Shown here piece by piece: positions 11,250 through 24,064 of a stretch of 64,000 bases of DNA; within the stretch, counting starts at the first letter, position 1; each line of letters starts with the position of its first letter. A program made the position numbers and the translations under genes. The DNA is taken from positions 840,824 to 904,823 of the forward strand of contig NW_020312849.1 in the NCBI RefSeq assembly GCF_003265705.1, in the 5' to 3' direction. The stretch comes from Callorhinus ursinus (taxonomy: Eukaryota; Chordata; Mammalia; Carnivora; Otariidae). The notes under the pieces are model-generated. The model had not been told where the DNA came from and did not search any database. It saw only the letters and a program-made list of their open reading frames with translations.

Positions 11250-12214
11250 GGCAGCAACCTCTTTGACCTCAGCCACAGCAACTTCTTCCGAGAAACATCG
11301 TCAAAGGCAAAGGAAGCAAGGGCAAAAATGAACTATTGGGACTTCGTCAAGATAAAAAGCTTTTGCACAGCAAAGGAAACAGTCAACAAAACCAAAAGAC
11401 GGACCAACAGACTGGGAGAAGATATTTGCAAATGACATATCAGATAAAGGGCTAGTATACAAAATCTATAAAGAACTTATCAAACTCAACACCCAAAGAA
11501 CAAATTATCCAATCAAGAAATGGGCAAAAGACATGAACAGACATTTCTGCAAAGAAGACATACAAATGGCCAACAGACACATGAAAAAATACTCAACATC
11601 ACTTGGCATCAGGGAAATACAAATCAAAACCACAATGAGATACCACCTCACACCAGTCAGAATGGTTAAAATTAGTAAGTCAGGAAACAACAGATGTTGG
11701 CGAGGATGCAGAGAAAGGGGAACCCTCCTACACTTTTGGTGGGAATGCAAGTTGGTTCAGCCACTCTGGAAAACAGTATGGAGGTTCCTCAAAAAGTTGA
11801 AAATAGAGCTACCCTATGACCCTGCAATTGCATTCCTGGGTATTTACCCCAAAAATACAAATGTAGTGATCCGAAGGGGCACCTGCACCCCAATGTTTAT
11901 AGCAGCAATGTCCACAATAGCCAAGCTATGGAAAGAGCCCAGATGTCCACTGACAGATGAATGGATAAAGAAGGTGTGGTATATATATATACAATGGAAT
12001 GCTACTCAGCCATCAAAAAATGAAATCTTGCCACTTGCAATGATGTGGATGGAACTAGAGGGTGTGCTAAGCAAAATATGTCAATCAGAGAAAGACAATT
12101 ATCATATGATCTCACTGATATGTGGAACTTAAGAAACAAAACAGAGGATCATAGGGGGAGAGAGGAAAAAAATAAAACAAAATCAGAGAGGGAGACAAAC
12201 CATAAGAGACTCTT

Positions 12215-12401
12215 TTTTTTTTTTTTTAATTTATTTGACAGAGACACAGTGAGGGAAGGAACACAAGCAGGGGGAGTGGGAGAGGGAGAAGCAGGCTTCC
12301 TGCTGAGCAGGGAGCCTGATACGGGGCTCCATCCCAGGACCCTGGGATCATGACCTTAGCCAAAGGCAGATGCTTAACCGACTGAGCCACCCAGGCGCCC
12401 C
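12215..12401 (-). mobile_element. SINEC type B in L1 3' UTR
   Basis: TSD AACCATAAGAGACTCTT at 12198-12214 and 12402-12418. Confidence 0.94.
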
Positions 12402-12639
12402 AACCATAAGAGACTCTTAAGCATAGGAAACAAATTGAGGGTTGCTGGAGGGGAGAGGGTGGGGGGATTGGGTAACTGGGTAATGGACATTAAGGAGGGT
12501 ATGTGATGTAATGAACACTGGGTATTATATAAGACTGATGAATCACTGACCTCTACCTCTGAAACCAATAATACATTATATGTTAATTGAATTTAAATAA
12601 AAAGAAATAAGTTAAAAAACATTTTTCTCTTTCCTTAGG

Positions 12640-13135
12640 TTTTTTTTGGATAGTAAATGGAGGAGACCAGAATGTCACCCCAAAATATTCCTCGTTGACA
12701 TAAAAATTATTTCAAACTTAAGGCAATTAAGAAGCAGCAAACTCTCCTCTCTACTTGCCCTCTTTCTGCCTACAAGCAGGATATAAATTCTCCTTTTTCT
12801 GGAGACAGACTTATCAGCTCAAGGACAATAAACAAGCAATCTGTAAACAAACTTTACTCCATCAGCTTCCTCCCATCTATTTACCTTCCCTCAGTTTGCC
12901 ACCCTTGGAAGCCTAAAACCACTTTCCTTTGTCCTGTCATTTCTCTATAAATGTATTGTTCTTTGTTAAGATCCCACAGACGCCAGAGTTCTAAGCCACT
13001 ACTTTGAGTTGCTCTTCAAGTTTCTCCTATGTGATGTGCTGCACTGCACACATTAAATTCTTTGTTTTTCTCTCATTAATCTGTGTTTTTGTTGAAGAGC
13101 CCGGATGAAAACCTAAGATGAGTAAAGTTTTGCCT
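12640..13135 (+). repeat. ERV1-type LTR, plus strand
   Basis: Contains CTATAAATGTATTG, ATTAAATTCTTTGTTTTTCT and CTCATTAATCTGTGTTTTTG, an arrangement typical of class I LTR ends. Similar to the elements at 53950, 51640, 56375 and 30320. No internal viral genes are seen. Confidence 0.5.
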
Positions 13136-13164
13136 CCTCTACGTAAAGAAGCAGATCACTTAAT

Positions 13165-13490
13165 GAACGTTTGTGTCTTCGTTCCCCAAGATCATATGCT
13201 GAAACTCTAATCACAATGTGATGGTGTCTGGAATTGCGGCCTTTGGGAGGTAATTAAGTCATGAGGGTGGAATCTTCAGCCAGAGAACTGGCTCTCATCC
13301 TCTACCATGTAAGGATACAAAAAGTCAGCAATCTACAGCTTAGAAAAGGACCTTTGCCAGAACCCAGCTCTGCCAGCACCCTGATCTCATACTTTCAGCC
13401 TCCAGAACTGTGAGAAATAGATTTCTATTATCGACGCATCACCCTCAGTCTATGGTAATTTGTTATAGCAGCCTGAACTAAGACATCCCC
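13165..13490 (+). repeat. MaLR-type (MST-like) solo LTR
   Basis: GGGAGGTAATTAAGTCATGA, CAGCCTCCAGAACTGTGAGA and CAGTCTATGGTAATTTGTTA match the LTR at 5690-6060. Same strand, no internal region. Confidence 0.6.
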
Positions 13491-13636
13491 CTTACAAATA
13501 TCATTTTGACTGTTTCTGCAATGCAGATGACAGTTAATGAAACCACTATCATCTAGTCTGGTTGCAAATAGGTATGCAAATATTTAGGGTTGGATTTTTA
13601 CAGATCAAGTCAAGGACCAGAAAAGTTGGCTTCAGG

Positions 13637-13847
13637 GGCACCTGGGTGACTCAGTTGGTTAATTGTCTGACTCTTGATTTCGGCTCAGGTCATGATCTCA
13701 AAGTCATGAAATCAAACCCCACCCACATCGGGCTCTCACTCAGCATGGAGTCTGCTTAAGATTCTCTTTCTCCCTCTCCCTTTGCCCCTCCCCACCCCAT
13801 TGCCCTCACTCTATCTAAATAAATGAATAAAATCTTAAAAAAAAAAA
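13637..13847 (+). mobile_element. SINEC, divergent
   Basis: GGGGCACCTGGGTGACTCAG head with a GTCTGACTCTTGATTTCGGC segment, like the old copy at 758. Confidence 0.88.
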
Positions 13848-14289
13848 GTTTCAGCAGCAGGTCATGAGTCCATGGGCTACAGAAGAAAAAGCAGGCTTCC
13901 CTGGCTCTTAGTGTCTTATTAAATCACTCCTTGTATATAGCATCCCTTTCCCTTTCAATGTCTTTAGAGAGAGCACTGTGAATGAGATGTGCAAACTTCC
14001 TGCGAGGTTGAAACTTCAGGGCCACCCCGTCATCCAGCCCAGTGTTGAGGACCTGAGGTGACTTGGCAATATCTTTGTGCTTTGTGCCAAGTGCACCCCT
14101 GTTTACCCTGTGTGGGTTTTTTTTTTTACTCCCTTCTCTTTTGTTATCTTTTTTATTATTTTGATATTTATTCAAAAAGTCTTTATTGAGTGCCTATTGT
14201 ATATGAAGCACTGTGGCAGTTAGGAATTAAATGGTAAGTCAAAACATAGTCCCCACCTCTCATGGAGTTTATAGTGATTATCCATGATC

Positions 14290-14710
14290 AATAACAACAA
14301 TAATAACTAATACACATAGAATCATTACTATGTGCCAGGCCTTCCTCCAAGCACTGTACATTTATTATTTAATTCAAACAGCTAGAAAGGTATTATTTTT
14401 TAAAAGATTTATTTATTTATTTATTTGAGAGAGAGAGCACATGGGGGGGGAGGGTCAGAGGGAGAAGCAGACTCCCTGCCGAGCAGGGGCCTGATGTGGG
14501 ACTCGATCCAGGGACTCCAGGATCATGACCTGAGCCGAAGGCAGTCGCTTAACAAATTGAGCCACCCAGGCGCCCTAGAAAGGTATTATTGTCACCACTT
14601 TATAGATAAGGAAACCAAGGCAAGGAAAGTCAGAAATTTGCCCAGTCACATGGCTACAAGTGGTGGAACTTGTCACCACTTTCCTGTCTTCACCGTCCTA
14701 TCAAAGTAGA
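14290..14710 (+). repeat. MIR, split by a SINE
   Basis: ACTATGTGCCAGGCCTTCCT ... TATAGATAAGGAAACCAAGG and TTTGCCCAGTCACATGGCTA follow the MIR consensus. The SINE at 14398-14574 splits it. Confidence 0.75.
14398..14574 (-). mobile_element. SINEC type A in MIR
   Basis: TSD CTAGAAAGGTATTATT at 14382-14397 and 14575-14590. Confidence 0.93.
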
Positions 14711-15065
14711 TGTCACCTGAGGTGTTATACTAATCCATTTACTCATTCATCCACTCATCACACTGTTATTAAACATCTTTGATGTGCCAAGGATGTGGCT
14801 GTGGTTTTGGACAAACAGAATTAGGAGCAGTCCCTGTCATTGAGTAGATCACAATTTACTGAGAAAGATAGACCCATAAACACATAATTCCTGCCTAACC
14901 TGTCAATTAGAAATGCAGGGCTACATACCAAGCGGAATGGAAACAAAGAAGTGGAAGTGACTCACTTTTGTCTAGGATTGCTGAGAAAGACTTTACAGAA
15001 GAGAAAATGTTTTATTAGTGTCTTGAGGCTTAATAGCAACTCATTAGTTAAAGAATAATAGAGAG

Positions 15066-15263
15066 GGGTGCCTGGGTGGCTCAGTTGGTTGGGCGACTGC
15101 CTCCGGCTCAGGTCATGATCCTGGAGTCCCGGGATCGGGTCCCGCATCGGGCTCCCTGCTCAGCAGGGAGTCTGCTTCTCCCTCTGACCCTCCCCCCTCT
15201 CATGTGCTCTCTCTCATTCTCTCTCTCTTTCAAATAAATAAATAAAATCTTTAAAAAAAAAAA
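15066..15263 (+). mobile_element. SINEC type A
   Basis: TSD AAGAATAATAGAGAG at 15051-15065 and 15264-15278. Confidence 0.94.
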
Positions 15264-15554
15264 AAGAATAATAGAGAGAATATCCAGAGAAAGGAGAGAA
15301 CATAAGGAGAGGCCTGGAGTCATGCCAGTACCAGGTGTGTGAGCATTGTAGGTGGGTGGGAAGTAGCAGGACTTAAGGATCAGAAGTTGAGTTGGGGCTC
15401 TGTTGCTCATGCTACCCAGCCTGACACCACTACCCATGAGCCAGGGATGGCTGTGCCTCCCATGAATGCTCATCTTGGCAAATTTGCCAGGGATGTCTTC
15501 ACCAAGGGCTATGGATTTGGCTTCATAAAACCTGATTTGGAAACAAAATCTGAG

Positions 15555-15761
15555 GGGCATCTGGGTGGCTCAGTCAGTTAAGCCTCTGCCTTCAGCTCCG
15601 GTCATGATCCCAGGGTCCTGGGATTGAACCCCGCATCGGGCTCCCCACTCTGCGGGAAGCCTGCTTCTCCCTCTCCCACTCCCCCTGCTTGTGTTCCCTC
15701 TCTCGCTGTGTCTCTCTCTGTCAAATAAATAAATAAAATCTTTAAAAAAAAGAAAGAAAGA
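15555..15761 (+). mobile_element. SINEC type B in VDAC1 pseudogene
   Basis: TSD AAAATCTGAG at 15545-15554 and 15762-15771, inside the former codons for TKSEN. Confidence 0.93.
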
Positions 15762-16308
15762 AAAATCTGAGAATGAACTGGAGTGTACAAGCTTAGGTTT
15801 TGCCAACACTGAGACCAACCACCAAGGTGAGGGTTAGCCTGGAAACCAAGTACAGATGCACCAAACATGGTCTGATGTCTGTGGAGAAATGGAACACTGC
15901 CAACACACGAGGCATGGAGATCTTTGTGGAAGATCAGCTTGCATGTGGACTGAAGCTGACTTTTGATTCATCCTCTCACTAAATATGGGGGATAGGGGCA
16001 GGATGCTGGGGGTGGGGGATAAAGGTGTGGGATGCTAAAATCAGGACAGAGCATAAGTGAGAGTGTATCAGCCTGGATGTGGATTTCTACATGACTGGGC
16101 CGTCAGTCTGGGATGCTCAGGTGCCAGGTCAAGAAGGTTGGCTGGCTGGTTGGCTAGCTCCCAGATGAATTCTGAGACCACAAAATCTGGGGGGACCCAG
16201 AGCAACTTTGCAGTTGGCTACAAGACTGATGAACTGCAACTTCACACTAATGTAAATGACAGGATAGAGTTTAGTGGCTCCATTTATCAGAAGGTGAACA
16301 AGAAGGTG

Positions 16309-16505
16309 GGCGCCTGGGTGGTTCAGTCGCTAAGTGTCTGCCTTCAGTTCAGGTCATGATCCCAGAGTTCTGGGATCAAGCCCCACATCAGGCTCCCTGC
16401 TCCATGGGAAGACTGCTTCTCCCCCTCCCACTCCCCCTGCTTGTGTTCCCTCTTTCTCTCTGTGTCTCTCTCTCTGTCAAATAAATAAATAAAATCTTTA
16501 AAAAA
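16309..16505 (+). mobile_element. SINEC type B in VDAC1 pseudogene
   Basis: Inserted at AACAAGAAG (VDAC1 residues NKK); AAGAAG recurs after the A tail. Confidence 0.92.
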
Positions 16506-17180
16506 GAAGTTGGAGACTAATGTTCATCTGGTCTGGACAGCAGGAACTAGTAACACTCACGTCGGAATAGCAACCAAGTATCAGATGGACCCTGATGCCC
16601 ATTTCCCGACTGAAGTGAACAACTCCAGCCTGATGGGTTTAGGATATATTCAGACCCTAAAGCCAGGGGTGTCGGACTGACACTGTCAGCTCTGCTGGGT
16701 GGCAACATTGTCAACACTGGTGGCCACAAGCTTGGTCTAGGCCTGGAATGCAAGCATAATTGAATACTGTGCAACCGTTTAATTTTAAACTATTTTGCAG
16801 GGTAGCTACCTTCAGAATTTAGTCACCTTTTTCTGGGATGCAGTATTGCTAAATATCATGTTAGGCCTCCAGATTAAAGATGATTCTGCTTTAAGGTGTT
16901 ACCCTTTCAGAGGTACAGAGGAAACCCAGTTCCAAAAAAAGGTACTTTGAGCTGTAGACTTGAGGGGATCTTGGTGGCCTATAGAGATGTCATATTTCTT
17001 TTTTTATCTAGAAATGGCTCCTAGTGGAAGCTGATAATTTATAGGCAATTTGTAAATTGGTATTGAGTACATGAATAAAATTCTGACTTCCTGAGAGGTA
17101 AACCTTGGTTTCCTACCCTAAAGGAGGAGAGGCTTGTTGTTTGATGTTGTGTACTAACTCATCTGAAAGAGACTTTATTT

Positions 17181-17368
17181 TTTTAAGATTTTATTTATTT
17201 ATTTGAGATAGAGAGCACCTACAAGCAGGGGCAAGGGGAGGGATGGGCAGAGGGAGAGGGAGAAGAAGACTCCCTGCTGAGCAAGGGGCCCGACACAGGG
17301 CTAGATCCCAGGGGATCATGATCTGAGCTAAAGGCAGACGCTTAACCCACTGAGACACCCAGGTGTCC
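17181..17368 (-). mobile_element. SINEC in VDAC1 pseudogene 3' UTR, first of two
   Basis: Flanked by CTGAAAGAGACTTTATTT at 17163-17180 and 17369-17386. Confidence 0.93.
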
Positions 17369-17386
17369 CTGAAAGAGACTTTATTT

Positions 17387-17584
17387 ATTTTTTTTAAAGA
17401 TTTTATTTATTTATTTGAGAGAGAGAATGAGATAGAGAGAGAGAGCATGAGACAGGGGAGGGTCATAGGGAGAAGCAGACTCCCTGCCGAGCGGGGAGCC
17501 CGATGTGGGACTCGATCCTGGGACTCCAGGATCATGACCTGAGCCGAAGGCAGTCGCTTAACCAACTGAGCCACCCAGGCGCCC
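17387..17584 (-). mobile_element. SINEC type A in VDAC1 pseudogene 3' UTR, second
   Basis: Flanked by the same target, CTGAAAGAGACTTTATTT (17369-17386) and CTGAAAGAGACTTTA (17585-17599). Confidence 0.93.
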
Positions 17585-18131
17585 CTGAAAGAGACTTTAG
17601 ACAGATTTTCACGACCTGTTTCCACCCCAGTCCACACCTTTTTTACACCAGAAATAGTCTTCAGTGCACAGTAGCTGGTTTTTTATGTGCCATTTTGGGG
17701 TAGAGAAGCTGGATGTGATGAAACCAATAATTCAGGACTTAATTACCTTTCATGTTGTGTTTTTTTGCCCTTGCACCAGATGAAACAGCTTCTAAGACTT
17801 CTAGCTGCAAGCAGGAACAGTCTCTGTGACTGTAATCAGGTTGTGATGTCTTTCGGAATCTAAATTGGATTTCTATTTATATTCTTGCCACTCGGTTTAT
17901 TTTTCAGTAGTTTAATGGGTACTTTTTAGAGTCTTACATTTTGTGTGGAATTAGATCCTTCCTTTCCAATGCTCTAACTAACATAAAGTAAAATTTGGAT
18001 AAAATATTAGAACCTAAAAAAAAAAAACAGTTCAGTTGGAAACAAAGGGTGACTATTGACCTTATTCAAAGGGGTTTCAGCTGGGGATTAATGCATACAG
18101 GTCTGTATTTTAGAGGCTCTCTAGCACTATT

Positions 18132-18316
18132 TTTTAAAAAGATTTTATTTATTTATTTGAAAGAGACAGAGAGCACAAGCAGGGGGGAGGGGCAGAGGGA
18201 GAGGGAGAAGCAGACTCCCCACTGAGCAGGGAGCCTGGAAGGGGGGTGATCCCAGGACCCTGAGATCATGACATGAGCTGAAGGCAGATGATTAATTGAC
18301 TGAGTCACCCAGACGC
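18132..18316 (-). mobile_element. SINEC
   Basis: TSD CTCTCTAGCACTATT at 18117-18131, CTCTCTGGCACCATT at 18317-18331. Confidence 0.92.
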
Positions 18317-18409
18317 CTCTCTGGCACCATTGTGAAAGACATCAAGGCTAGAATATCCTGAGAAAAGGAAAAACAAGTTGATAACTATTGTAGCCATCTA
18401 AATGTTATT

Positions 18410-18567
18410 TCAGTTATGGAACAGGATTAATTCAATTAATTCTCATAACCCACATAAAGTAGACATAACCATATGCCATTTACAGATGAGGCAATCAATG
18501 AATAGAGAGGTATGTAGACTTACCAATAGCCAGTAAATGGAGTCAGATTTCAAACCCAGGCAGTCTG
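18410..18567 (+). repeat. MIR
   Basis: ATTCTCATAACCCACATAAA ... CATTTACAGATGAGGCAATC ... CAAACCCAGGCAGTCTG follows MIR. Confidence 0.7.
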
Positions 18568-18758
18568 TCTTTTTTTTTTTTAATATTTTATTTATTTATT
18601 TGACAGAGAGAGAGCACAAGCAGGGGGGAATGGTAGGCAAAGGGAGAAGCAGGCTCCCTGCCAAGCAGGGAGCCCAATGTGGGGCTTGATCCCAGGACCC
18701 TGGGATCATGACCCGAGCTGAAAGCAGACACTGAACCTACTGAGCCACCCAGGCATGC
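18568..18758 (-). mobile_element. SINEC, left half of a head-to-tail pair
   Basis: T run, GACAGAGAGAGAGCACAAGC ... GAGCCACCCAGGCATGCCC. No TSD separates it from the next SINE. Confidence 0.9.
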
Positions 18759-18946
18759 CCCCCCTTTTTTAAGATTTTATTTATTTATTTAAGAGAGAGA
18801 GAGCACGAGCAGGGGAAGGGCAGAGGGACAGGGACAAGCAGGCTCCCTGCTGAGCAGGGAGCCTGACATGGGCCTCAATCCCAGAGCCCCGATATCATGA
18901 CCTGAGCCCAAGGCAGATGCTTAACCCACTGAGCCACCCAGGTGCC
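18759..18946 (-). mobile_element. SINEC, right half of the pair
   Basis: One TSD, CCCAGGCAGTCTG, brackets the pair (18555-18567 and 18947-18959). Confidence 0.9.
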
Positions 18947-18959
18947 CCCAGGCAGTCTG

Positions 18960-20533
<1,574 letters not shown>

Positions 20534-20661
20534 AAAAATTCATCTTACCATCATATATAAACATTATAAACATTTGTACATATTTCCTTCCATATTACTT
20601 CCCTCTTCTTTCTTTTTGATTACTGCATTTCTTTTATTTTATAATTACAATGTTCCATTTC

Positions 20662-20872
20662 TTTTTTTATTTTTATTTTTATTTTTTTTAAAGATTTTAT
20701 TTATTTATTTGACAGAGACAAAGCAAGAGAAGGAACACAAGCAGGGGGAGTGGGAGGGGGAGAAGCAGGCTTCCTGCTGAGCAGGATGCGGGGCTTGATC
20801 CCAAGACCCTGGGATCATGACCTGAGCCGAAGGCAGACACTTAATGACTGAACCACTGAGGCACCCCTCTGG
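20662..20872 (-). mobile_element. SINEC type B
   Basis: TSD TGTTCCATTTC at 20651-20661 and 20873-20883. It is just downstream of the RPL12 copy. Confidence 0.92.
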
Positions 20873-20942
20873 TGTTCCATTTCAAATATAGTTATTTCTT
20901 CCTCATAGTATATAAACTGCTACTTAAAATATATATATTTGT

Positions 20943-21067
20943 TGGGGCTCCTAGCTGGCTCAGTTTTTCCATGCTCAGTTGAAGCATGTGACTCTTGATC
21001 TCAGGGTTGGAGGTTTGAGCCCCACGTTGGGTGTAGAGATTACTTAAGAATAAAATCTTTAAAACTG
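20943..21067 (+). mobile_element. Short tRNA-Lys-like SINE
   Basis: GGCTCCTAGCTGGCTCAGTT, GACTCTTGATCTCAGGGTTG and CCACGTTGGGTGTAGAGATT keep a tRNA-Lys outline. Confidence 0.82.
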
Positions 21068-21295
21068 TATATATTTGTTTTTTAAATGGCAAAAATAATT
21101 CATTCTCACTGTTTAAAAAAAAAGTCATGCAATACAAAAATACACAGAGTCAAAAACATAAGTCTCCCTGCCTTTTCTCAGACTTATTCCCCAAGGTACC
21201 TCAAGTGATGGTTTGATTAAATCCTCAAGTTTTTACAAAAGCAATTCTTGGGATAATTTTTCCTCCCATACCTGTAATCTAAATCAATATAAGCA

Positions 21296-21505
21296 GGGCG
21301 CCTGGGTGGCTCAGTTGGTTAAGCGACTGCCTTCAGCTCAGGTCATGATCCTGGAGTCCCTGGATGGAATCCCACATCGGGCTTCCTGCTCAGCAGGGAG
21401 TCTGCTTCTCCCTCTGACCCTCTTCCCTCTCATGCTTTCTATCTCTCATTCTCTCTCTTTCTCAAATAAATAAATAAAATCTTTAAAAAAATAAATAAAA
21501 ATAAT
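21296..21505 (+). mobile_element. SINEC type A
   Basis: TSD AAATCAATATA at 21281-21291 and 21506-21516 (plus a few unclear bases). Confidence 0.92.
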
Positions 21506-21770
21506 AAATCAATATAGGTATATTTTCCCTAAAGTGTTGTTAATGATTACTTGTCTAACTTTTTTAGGATTACTTTTTTTACCCTGTTTTTAATAATTAT
21601 GTAAGATGCAATGTTGCTAAAACACTGGAATGCCAGTTCACCTTGCTGTGAATGAGTTGGAGGAAGATTTTATATCGAGTGTTGTTGGAATACAGGCATT
21701 CCTTGAATAGAGGCTGATTATGTCTTAGATTCTCTTCTTTCTTCACCTTTCTTAAAAATAAATTTTTTAG

Positions 21771-21945
21771 GGGCACCTGGGTGGCTCAGTCAGTTAAGCA
21801 TCTGCCATTGGCTCAGGTCATGGGATCAAGTCCCACATCTGGCTCCCCGCTCAGCAGGGAGTCTATTTCTCCTTCTGCCCCCTCCTCCGCTCATGCATGT
21901 GTTCTCTCTCTCTCAAATGAATAAATAAAATCTTTTTTTAAAAAG
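21771..21945 (+). mobile_element. SINEC, first of two at one target
   Basis: Flanked by TAAATTTTTTAG at 21759-21770 and 21946-21957. Confidence 0.93.
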
Positions 21946-21957
21946 TAAATTTTTTAG

Positions 21958-22153
21958 GGGTGCCTGGGTGGCTCAGTTGGTTAAGTGACTGCCTTTGGCT
22001 CAGGTCATGATCCTGGAGTCCCAGGATCGAGTCCCGCATCGGGCTCCCTGCTCAGCAGGGAGTCTGCCTCTCCGTCTGACCTTCTTCCCTCTCATGCTCT
22101 CTTTCTACCATTCTCTCTCTCAATAAATAAATAAAAATCTTTAAAAAAAAAAG
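21958..22153 (+). mobile_element. SINEC type A, second at the same target
   Basis: Flanked by TAAATTTTTTAG (21946-21957) and TAAATTTTTTA (22154-22164). Confidence 0.93.
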
Positions 22154-22154
22154 T

Positions 22155-22370
22155 AAATTTTTTATTATGGGATAATTTTAGATCTACAGAAAGATACAAA
22201 AATAGTACAGATGGTTCCTGTATACACTTCACCCAACTTTCCCTAATGTTAATATCTTGTATAACCATGGTATGTTTGCCAAAGCTAAGAAATTAACACT
22301 GGCACAACACTATTAACTACAGACTCCATTTGGATTTTATTAGTTTTTTCATTAATATCCTTATTCTGTT
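22155..22370 (-). repeat. Old L1M-type 3' fragment
   Basis: TTATGGGATAATTTTAGATC... CAACTTTCCCTAATGTTAAT is similar in kind to the piece at 2017-2265. Two SINEs are inserted at its left border. Confidence 0.5.
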
Positions 22371-22963
22371 CCAGGATCCAATTCAGGATATCTCATTTCA
22401 TTTAATCACTCCATCTTTTTAATCCCATCGTTTCACTGCTCTCTAGGAAAGTTCATGGGAAGGGAAAGGGTTTCGAGACAGAGCACACACGGACACATTT
22501 GAGATCATGTTAGCAAAATGAGGCTGTACTCATTGGAGTTTTGAGATTCTTGGTGGATGTTATTTTACTTAGTCATCCTGCCTCCTTCAGGCAAAAGTAT
22601 TTGAGGGGTAGCTGTACCAAATGTTATCTGTGAGTGGAAATCCTCAGGGCATCATTTGAGAAATGTCAGACATGACTCCATTCTCAAAAATAGCTCCTAC
22701 CCCACCAAGCTTTTCATGGAAATCAGAGCAACAGGGATTTGCTTACCACTCTGGACCACAGACGCCTCCATATATCTTTACTAAAAGTGCAGATCATCTT
22801 CATATTAATTTATCAGGTCAGTTTCTTTGGCGGGTTGTCAGGTAAGCTGATATAAGGGAACAAGCTTGGGTGGGTGTGTAAAGGAAATGCTGGAGGACTG
22901 GCTTGGGCACACAGGGAAAAACGTGGAACACATTCATTTATGCTGTTAAAGGAAATCAAAGTA

Positions 22964-23186
22964 GGGCGCCTGGGTGGCTCAGTTGGTTAAGCGACTGCCT
23001 TCAGCTCAGGTCATGATCCTGGAGTCCCGGGATTGAGTCCCACATCGGGCTCCCTGCTCGGCAGGGAGTCTGCTTCTCCCTCTGACCCTCTTCCCTCTCG
23101 TGCTCTCTGTCTTTCATTCTCTCTCTCTCAAATAAATAAATAAAATCTTTTTAAAAAAATAAAATAAAAAATAAAAAAAATTTTAA
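22964..23186 (+). mobile_element. SINEC type A
   Basis: TSD AAAGGAAATCAAAGTA at 22948-22963 and 23187-23202. Confidence 0.94.
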
Positions 23187-23856
23187 AAAGGAAATCAAAG
23201 TATACTCAGAACTGGGAGCCTATAGGCTCCCCAGCTTATATAGGGGGATAGTTGGAAGGCAGGAAGTTTGGAGAGAAGGAAAAGTACGCTTTAAGAGGAG
23301 GAAGCAAATGTCTGTGAGAGCTGATAGGAAAAGACAAGTCTAGCCTTCTTTATACCTTTTCTGCAACTGAATCAGCGCTATACAGAACACAATGCCCACA
23401 GCCCCTATGTCTATTGTGGGTGTTCATAGTCATATCCGTGCTGAAAATATTAAAATACTTCTGATTCAGTTGGTAAAGCAGGTGCTCCCCTGAGCCCCCA
23501 AGTACCTTTCCACCGCCCTGTCTGCCCCTGCTCCTGCCCTGGGACCCCAGCGGGAAGGCTTACAGCTCCCTGGCACATCAGGAGAATCCTGCCCAACGGG
23601 CCAGGGCCCCATGTCATTTCTGATGACTGGGCCAAAGTGAGCAAATACTTGTGTATTGCTCCTGCTGATAAAAACCATGACCCAGATCTTTTGCTGTATT
23701 TTAGATGGTGAGAGGATTCCAACTATCAGGGATTTCCAGACTCAAGCCAGCTTTCTACAATACACATAGAATTCCTCCACTAGTTCGTCTTAACTTACTT
23801 TTTAAAAAAAAATTTTGGTAAAATATATATAACAAAATTTGTCATTTAATCATTTT

Positions 23857-24050
23857 TTTAAAAGATTTTATTTATTTATTTGACAGAGAGAGCATGAGAG
23901 AGCACAAGCAGAGGGAGTGGTAGAGGTAGAGGGAGAAGCAGACTCTCCCCACTGGGGTGGGAGCCTGCTGGGCGGCTCGATCCAAGGACCCTGAGATCAT
24001 GACCTAAGTCAAAGGCAGATGCATAACCAAGTGAGCCACCAAGGTGCCCC
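23857..24050 (-). mobile_element. SINEC, first of two at one target
   Basis: Flanked by CATTTAATCATTTT (23843-23856) and CATTTAGTCATTTT (24051-24064). Confidence 0.92.
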
Positions 24051-24064
24051 CATTTAGTCATTTT

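Larger units (their letters stand above)
10680..12622 (+). mobile_element. L1, 5'-truncated, ORF2 3' part and 3' UTR
   Basis: Encodes the C-terminal part of L1 ORF2 ([55 protein letters not shown]). A 3' UTR follows, ending TTAAATAAAAAG plus an A-rich tail. TSD TTTTCTCTTTCCTTA at 10665-10679 and 12623-12637. Two minus-strand SINEs interrupt it. It lacks the reverse transcriptase core and is dead. Confidence 0.92.
15396..18027 (+). pseudogene. VDAC1 processed pseudogene, split by four SINEs
   Basis: A decayed retrocopy of the mitochondrial outer-membrane porin VDAC1. The ATG is at 15447 and reads [20 protein letters not shown] then [16 protein letters not shown], matching the VDAC1 N-terminus. 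Further on come [20 protein letters not shown] and IYQKVNKK, and the old stop lies at 16757-16759. The 3' UTR also follows VDAC1 and ends GATAAAATATTAGAACCT plus a 12-base A tail at 18016-18027. Frameshifts, stops and a deletion scramble the middle. Two SINEs sit in the coding part (15555-15761, 16309-16505) and two in the 3' UTR (17181-17368, 17387-17584). A likely degraded TSD is AGTTGAGTTGG (15385) versus AGTTCAGTTGG (18029). The exact 5' end is uncertain. Confidence 0.92.

Noticed and set aside
11533..12132. 199-residue open frame
   Set aside because: C-terminal L1 ORF2 remnant; lacks the catalytic core and belongs to the L1 with its TSD at 10665/12623.
15108..15560. 150-residue minus-strand frame
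   Set aside because: Made of the antisense of the VDAC1 pseudogene and a SINE.
15447..16759. Functional VDAC gene
   Set aside because: No introns, several frameshifts and stops, and two SINEs within the coding part.
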